From Cristatella mucedo (lineage: Eukaryota; Bryozoa; Phylactolaemata; Cristatellidae), in NCBI GenBank assembly GCA_009760855.2, contig WPIO01000007.1, positions 12,483,501 through 12,547,500 on the forward strand: a stretch of 64,000 nucleotides of DNA, written 5' to 3'. Below the pieces are notes generated by a model. That model worked only from the letters and a program-made list of their open reading frames with translations, did not search any database and was not told where the DNA came from. The position numbers and the translations under genes are program-made. This document shows, piece after piece, positions 59,170 to 64,000 of this stretch (position 1 is its first letter; every line of letters starts with the position of its first letter).

Positions 59170-59255
59170 AAGCCAGGGTAGTGGGTTCAAGCACTCTAGT
59201 AGGCAATGCTTCCGCTACACAAACGAGGCTGCTAAATCTGCTAAACTTTAGTAAT
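59170..59255 (+). mobile_element. SINE scrap
   Basis: agtgggttcaagcactctag B-box-like head, then aggcaatgcttccgctacac and gaggctgctaaatctgctaa tail; the middle is deleted. Confidence 0.5.
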
Positions 59256-59584
59256 TTTGATTTTATTGTTAAGTGATTATCTACCGTGGGCGACTTGCGC
59301 CAGAGACTTCCCTCAGACTGGCGGCTTGCGAAATATACGCGTGCGGTCCGCAATGCAGACGTCCTTGCCCGCACCTTTGGTGGTTCTACCATCGCTTATA
59401 TCCTTCCACGGGGCACGTTTCCGACACATAATCCGACAATTACGTGTGCTTGTATTATACATTCATATTCATATATCTATGCATATACACTGACACACAC
59501 AGACAAAGACACACATACGCATATAGATATATTCACGTATATGCATACGCACACATATAAATGAATGAATAAATAAATAAACAA

Positions 59585-59599
59585 ATATATATATATATA

Positions 59600-59649
<50 letters not shown>

Positions 59650-59677
59650 AATATATATATATATATATATATATACA
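59585..59677. repeat. (TA)n microsatellite with AAACA interruptions
   Basis: Three TA blocks separated by taaacaat. It produces artefactual alternating I-Y frames. Confidence 0.97.
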
Positions 59678-60904
59678 CCCTCCTATAGCAGCTGGACCTC
59701 AAACGTCGCGCATTTAATACGGCTTCCAGCCGCCGTAACAGTAGTACTACTCGCGAGGTCACTTGGCAGCGGAAGCGTCTCGCCGAGGGGACGCTCACGG
59801 CGCGTTACCACGCGCGTCTGAGCGCGAGCTCCCGCCGATCGAGCGGCACTTGGCGCGAATCGTCGTCGTTCCACTCTGAGGCCGTTTTCGGCGGTGAAGA
59901 GCGGCCTTTGACCGACATGGCGGCGCTCGGCGCGTTAGTCACCCTGCCGCAAGCGAGCGGCGCTTCAAGAGTGCGCATTAGTGTGCTGCGATGGCCGTCG
60001 GCGGTCGGCCGGCCGGCCGGCCGAAGCGGCCGACTAGCGCGTTGCGTCAATCGCCAGATACGAATATCTGCCAGATGCCGCGCCAGCGTAAACAAGACGG
60101 CGATGAGGGCTGATCAGAGCGAAAGCAGATGGCAGAAAAGTGGTGTCACGCTAAGGCGATCTGACCCCGTGCGCTCCGCCTGCGTCGGCTTAAAAGCGCC
60201 GCGATGGAATACCTGCACTTACGATGGCCGCACACCTGGCCGCGCAGGTACATAGCTGCGCTGCATTAGCTCGGCGTTTCGCCGCGCCGCTCGGAGGAGG
60301 TACCGCCGAGCGTGTTTGTTTGTACGGCGTTGGTCGCTCTGCCCTCCGCCCGCCGCTCTGTCGAACCGCCAAGACGCCGCGTCGGCGCTGTAGCGCGCGA
60401 GCGCGAGCGCTGAGTCGGCAGACCCAAGCACGCATTACCCGTGTATGCATCCGCCCAGTCGCTCGTGCTGCTGCTGCTGCCGCTGTTGCTGCTGCTTAGT
60501 TGCCGTGTAGCTGTAGCTTTGCCACGAGCGATGTGCTCCTCGGCGAACTTGATTCGAAGGCGGCAGCTAAACTTTGAAGCAACTAGATTTTACTCCATTT
60601 ACAGACTAATAACAATACACCTAGCTTGAGGTCGCCTACAATAAAAGGATATTTTATGTATTAACATTGCAAGAAAAAGTAATCATTGCGTCTAACGTCA
60701 ATTTAAAATGAAGTCACACATATTGATTTGGTTTTAACTTTCGCTGCTTGCGTCACCTGCTTGGGAAAACTGCATGACTTTTGTTGACATTATACGGACT
60801 TCATTGGGGTACGATTTCAATTTTAAATCCCTAAAACTGGTACACCGACGCTCATACGAACCGCAAAAATCAATCATTTATAAAAGTTCCCACAAATCAG
60901 TTGG

Positions 60905-60906
60905 TT

Positions 60907-60993
<87 letters not shown>
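60905..60993. repeat. (TA)n microsatellite
   Basis: About 42 TA units with one G interruption at 60960. Confidence 0.97.
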
Positions 60994-61449
60994 GATTTCC
61001 CAAAGCACTGCCGTGTCTCTAGAAGCTCGCCCAGATCGTCCTCCTCGCTATCGCGGCTAAACGTACTCGTAGGCGGCTTCGCTGAGTGGTCGATCGGTGC
61101 ATTATTTATTGAGCGCATTGCCGTTCAATAGCTTTCAGACATCCGTAGTCTTGAAGACCAACACCGCGTGCGAAAATCAAACATCGTATTTTTTAACGAA
61201 AATTTAAAAGCTTAGCATTCGATTGAAATTTCGCTGAAACACATTCCAACAGGGATCAGCGCCAGCAGGCGCAGGGTGCATCCTGCAATCGCGAACACTC
61301 CGCCGCCATCCTACATTGAGCTTCAGCGTCTGCGGCACCGCTGAGAAAAATGGAGATGCACCCGCGCATTCCAGCTTCCGCCATGGGCTAGGCAGCCAAG
61401 CAGCCAGTCGACGCTGCAGCCCGACCGCCAGGTCAATGCCGACGGCCGC

Positions 61450-61602
61450 GGCGAATCCATTGCGTCCTCGGTTCCGAGGTCGAGGGTTCGAATCCTGCGG
61501 TAGACGATCCTTTATTGCCTCTGCAAGAGGTGGTCATAGCCGTCAAGGCCGCTTCTGCCGCCGCACAAAAAGAGGATTCTAAATCAGCCAGTATAGTAAT
61601 GC
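61450..61602 (+). mobile_element. tRNA-derived SINE
   Basis: B box GGTTCGAATCC (61485-61495), ctctgcaagaggtggtcata body, gtcaaggccgcttctgccgc and a ttctaaatcagccagtat tail. The 5' part of the head is missing or changed. Confidence 0.75.
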
Positions 61603-63271
61603 GCGCGAGTTTCTCTGGCGCGACCGTCGAGCGGCCATCGAGCTGCGAGACCGGGTCGGAGCATAGTCGCCGGACGCTGCACTTCGGGCTCTCAATCTGC
61701 CGAGCGCGAGATACGCAGCCGCAGCGTTAACCCGCCGTGATTGGCGCGAGCGGCCGCGCTGCAGTGAAGACGCGATGCAAAAAAACAACAGCTGGCGATG
61801 AGTGGCGGCTGCATTTGACGAGGTGCGAGATCTACGAGCTTGCACTTCAAACTTCCACCTTCGAACTTGCAACGTTGGCGCTCTTGTCGCTACTTGCGGC
61901 TAGCTGCGAATACGCACCGCGATTGGCAGACCAGTGGTCACTGTATAATTCAGACCACTGCTGGCTATTCGTCATGGCTTACAGGCGACGTTTCGTTTGC
62001 CGACCTTGACGTAGGCTGGCGCGGGGTCACGCCGCCGCCCAGCAGCGGGCGGCCTCAACGTCAGAAAGCTCACCCTCATAGCTGCGCCACGACGCGCTGT
62101 TTGAGCGTTTTATAGTTCATTTCTTGGAGCTACAGCCGCTTGCCGGACGTGGCGTGTGAGCTTACTTGTACGCGGAGACGTATTGCACGTCGCTAAGCGT
62201 GGGTCCTCTTCAAGGCCAGCGGTATGTGCGCCAAAGGCATTGGTGACGAAGTAGGCAACGCAGGCAGCGTCTGTCCGCGTTTGCCCGTGCTTTCGTGGCG
62301 GCGACCACATTCTGGAGAGGGCATGGAGCGACGCGCCGACCGCAGCTGGCACTTCCGGTAGCGGTGCAGACTTTCTGCCCATTTGCGGGCGCTGGTCCTT
62401 GACGCCGAAGCGCGCGATTCGAAGAACGCTGCCAGGCGGCCGAACGGCGATCGCACGCTCTAGAGAGGAAATGGAGTTTGTTTCTTTTCCCTTTCTCTTT
62501 TTCGGACCCGGCTCCTTTACCGTCAAACGGACGGAATTAAAATAAACAAACAAGCACGTCAAATGGCGCGACCGACTGGAAGCTTCTCGGTGCAGCGGTT
62601 CGCTGCTCGCGTATTTTAGCACGCTACTGTAGCCTGTCTTCGCAGAAGTCTCGCTGGCCGGCCGCTTTAGCCGCGATTGAGCTCTCTGCCGGCAGAAAAG
62701 AAATCTCTTTAAGCTTTCATCAGGGTGCAAGCGCATCTATTCTTTCACTTGCACAGCGTAAATGAGCGATTCGTAATTTATCCGACCGCGTACACAGCTT
62801 GCGCTGCAATATTTAGTTGCGAAAAGCTACTATCTACAGTAGGCCCTTTAAGTACGAGCAAGCATGCACTTATAGGCATGCCAACTCGTCTAGTCCTCTG
62901 TCGCATGTGCCTGGACACAAGTGAAACTGCAGACAGCGCTTACTCCTGTGTCTGGCGTGGCTCTTACGTGACGACTCAGCCTCGCAGACGAGACTCGCAA
63001 ACCGAACTTTTCTAATAGATGAGACCGCTCGCGCGGCCGGCGCTGGACTGCAGGTGCATATACATTTAGACCTGCCGGCGAACTGATGAGTACGACCCGC
63101 GCTCGTCAAGTTGTACCGCCGTTATGAAGCTGACTGAGGATTTGTCAAACGCATGAGCAACGCATACCTTTCTTTATTTTCTGATCGCCGGCTGCGCCGC
63201 TGCCGCCGGATCGCGGCCATGTTAGCTGGAGAGCGCTTCGCGAGCGAGCGGGCCTCATCGGCCGAGCGCAT

Positions 63272-63625
63272 CGTAATAATAATAATAAAAATGCACTTGA
63301 TAAAGCGCCCTCAGAGAACTCAATCTCTCTCTAGGCGCTTTACATTTGCTGCAAAGGGAAAGGCGATTGAATGGCGAGTAATACCATGCTTGATAAACAA
63401 CACGAAAAACATGGTTAGGGTGACATGCACAGGGTCAGCATGCAAATGTGGTTAGTGGCAGCATGCACAATGTCAGTACGCACAAGCACATGAAGGACGA
63501 ATCGCAGGGACCCACTAAATGCTGTCCTAAATAGGTGTTTTTAAGTTCTTTTTAAATGTGGTCAGGTCAGGGGATGTTCTGACGCAGGTCGGGAGGGAGT
63601 TCCAGGCTATAGGAGCACACGAACA
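63272..63625 (-). mobile_element. LINE-A 3' end (UTR plus C-terminal codons)
   Basis: (ATA)n tail, hairpin, 3' UTR, then the codons AWNSLPTCVRTSPDLTTFKK on the minus strand. It stops at 63625, where a long GA repeat begins. Confidence 0.9.
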
Positions 63626-63641
63626 TGTACGGTGGCAAGCG

Positions 63642-63912
<271 letters not shown>

Positions 63913-64000
63913 TTTCCTGCGGCACTTGCGAGTACCGCGAACCTGCAGGGTGGCTGGCCGAAGCGTCACGTGAGGCGATCATCGACTGTCAGTGGCTGAG

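Larger units (their letters stand above)
58335..63265. other. GC-rich intergenic region, no gene confirmed
   Basis: Raised GC and frequent CpG, mainly 58.5-59.2, 59.7-60.5 and 61.2-63.2 kb. It contains the SINE at 61450, TA repeats at 59585 and 60905, and CTG runs near 60465-60500. The longest non-repeat frame is 208 codons on the minus strand (62110-62736), arginine- and serine-rich with no recognised motif; such frames arise by chance at high GC. A first exon or promoter of an unseen gene is possible. Confidence 0.4.

Noticed and set aside
62110-62736. 208-codon minus-strand frame as a gene
   Set aside because: GC-rich, arginine/serine-rich, no motif, no exon signals that I can defend. Chance frames of this length are expected at such GC.

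Overview
This window reads as invertebrate nuclear DNA. Genes are split into short exons with GT/AG junctions. There are long tracts of GA/CT, CA/GT and TA microsatellite, many decayed non-LTR retrotransposons, tRNA-derived SINEs, a solo LTR and DNA-transposon MITEs. There is no bacterial gene packing, no operon, no rRNA and no CRISPR. I cannot name the species; an invertebrate animal fits best because the only recognisable host gene is a divergent spatacsin.

Region 1 (about 0.9-35.5 kb, minus strand): the 5' half of a spatacsin gene (SPG11 orthologue). I place about 22 exons, from a start codon at 35468 down to about 921. The 3' half lies beyond the low-coordinate end of the window. Exons were found by matching conceptual translations to remembered features of the animal spatacsin family. 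Each was then tested for GT/AG sites and phase continuity; most neighbouring exons join in phase, and several joins align with no gap. Spatacsin works with spastizin and AP-5 in lysosome and autophagosome re-formation.

Introns and flanks hold two LINE families. LINE-A is L2/CR1-like, with a YADD reverse transcriptase and a conserved 3' stem-loop followed by an ATT tail. LINE-B is related, with a short ACATT-type tail. LINE-B has inserted into LINE-A at least twice, once with a clear 8-bp target-site duplication. A tRNA-derived SINE family is scattered throughout.

Region 2 (35.5-64 kb) has no host gene that I can identify. It contains a 1.3-kb solo LTR inserted into a LINE-A copy, more LINE-A and LINE-B copies (one tail-to-tail inverted pair), a 187-bp hAT MITE closely resembling the SPIN family with a perfect 8-bp duplication, a TA-flanked mariner/pogo-like MITE, and a GC-rich stretch (58.4-63.2 kb) with only unrecognised short reading frames. 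Most long open frames in the window are artefacts of GA/CT or CA/GT repeats, which lack stop codons.
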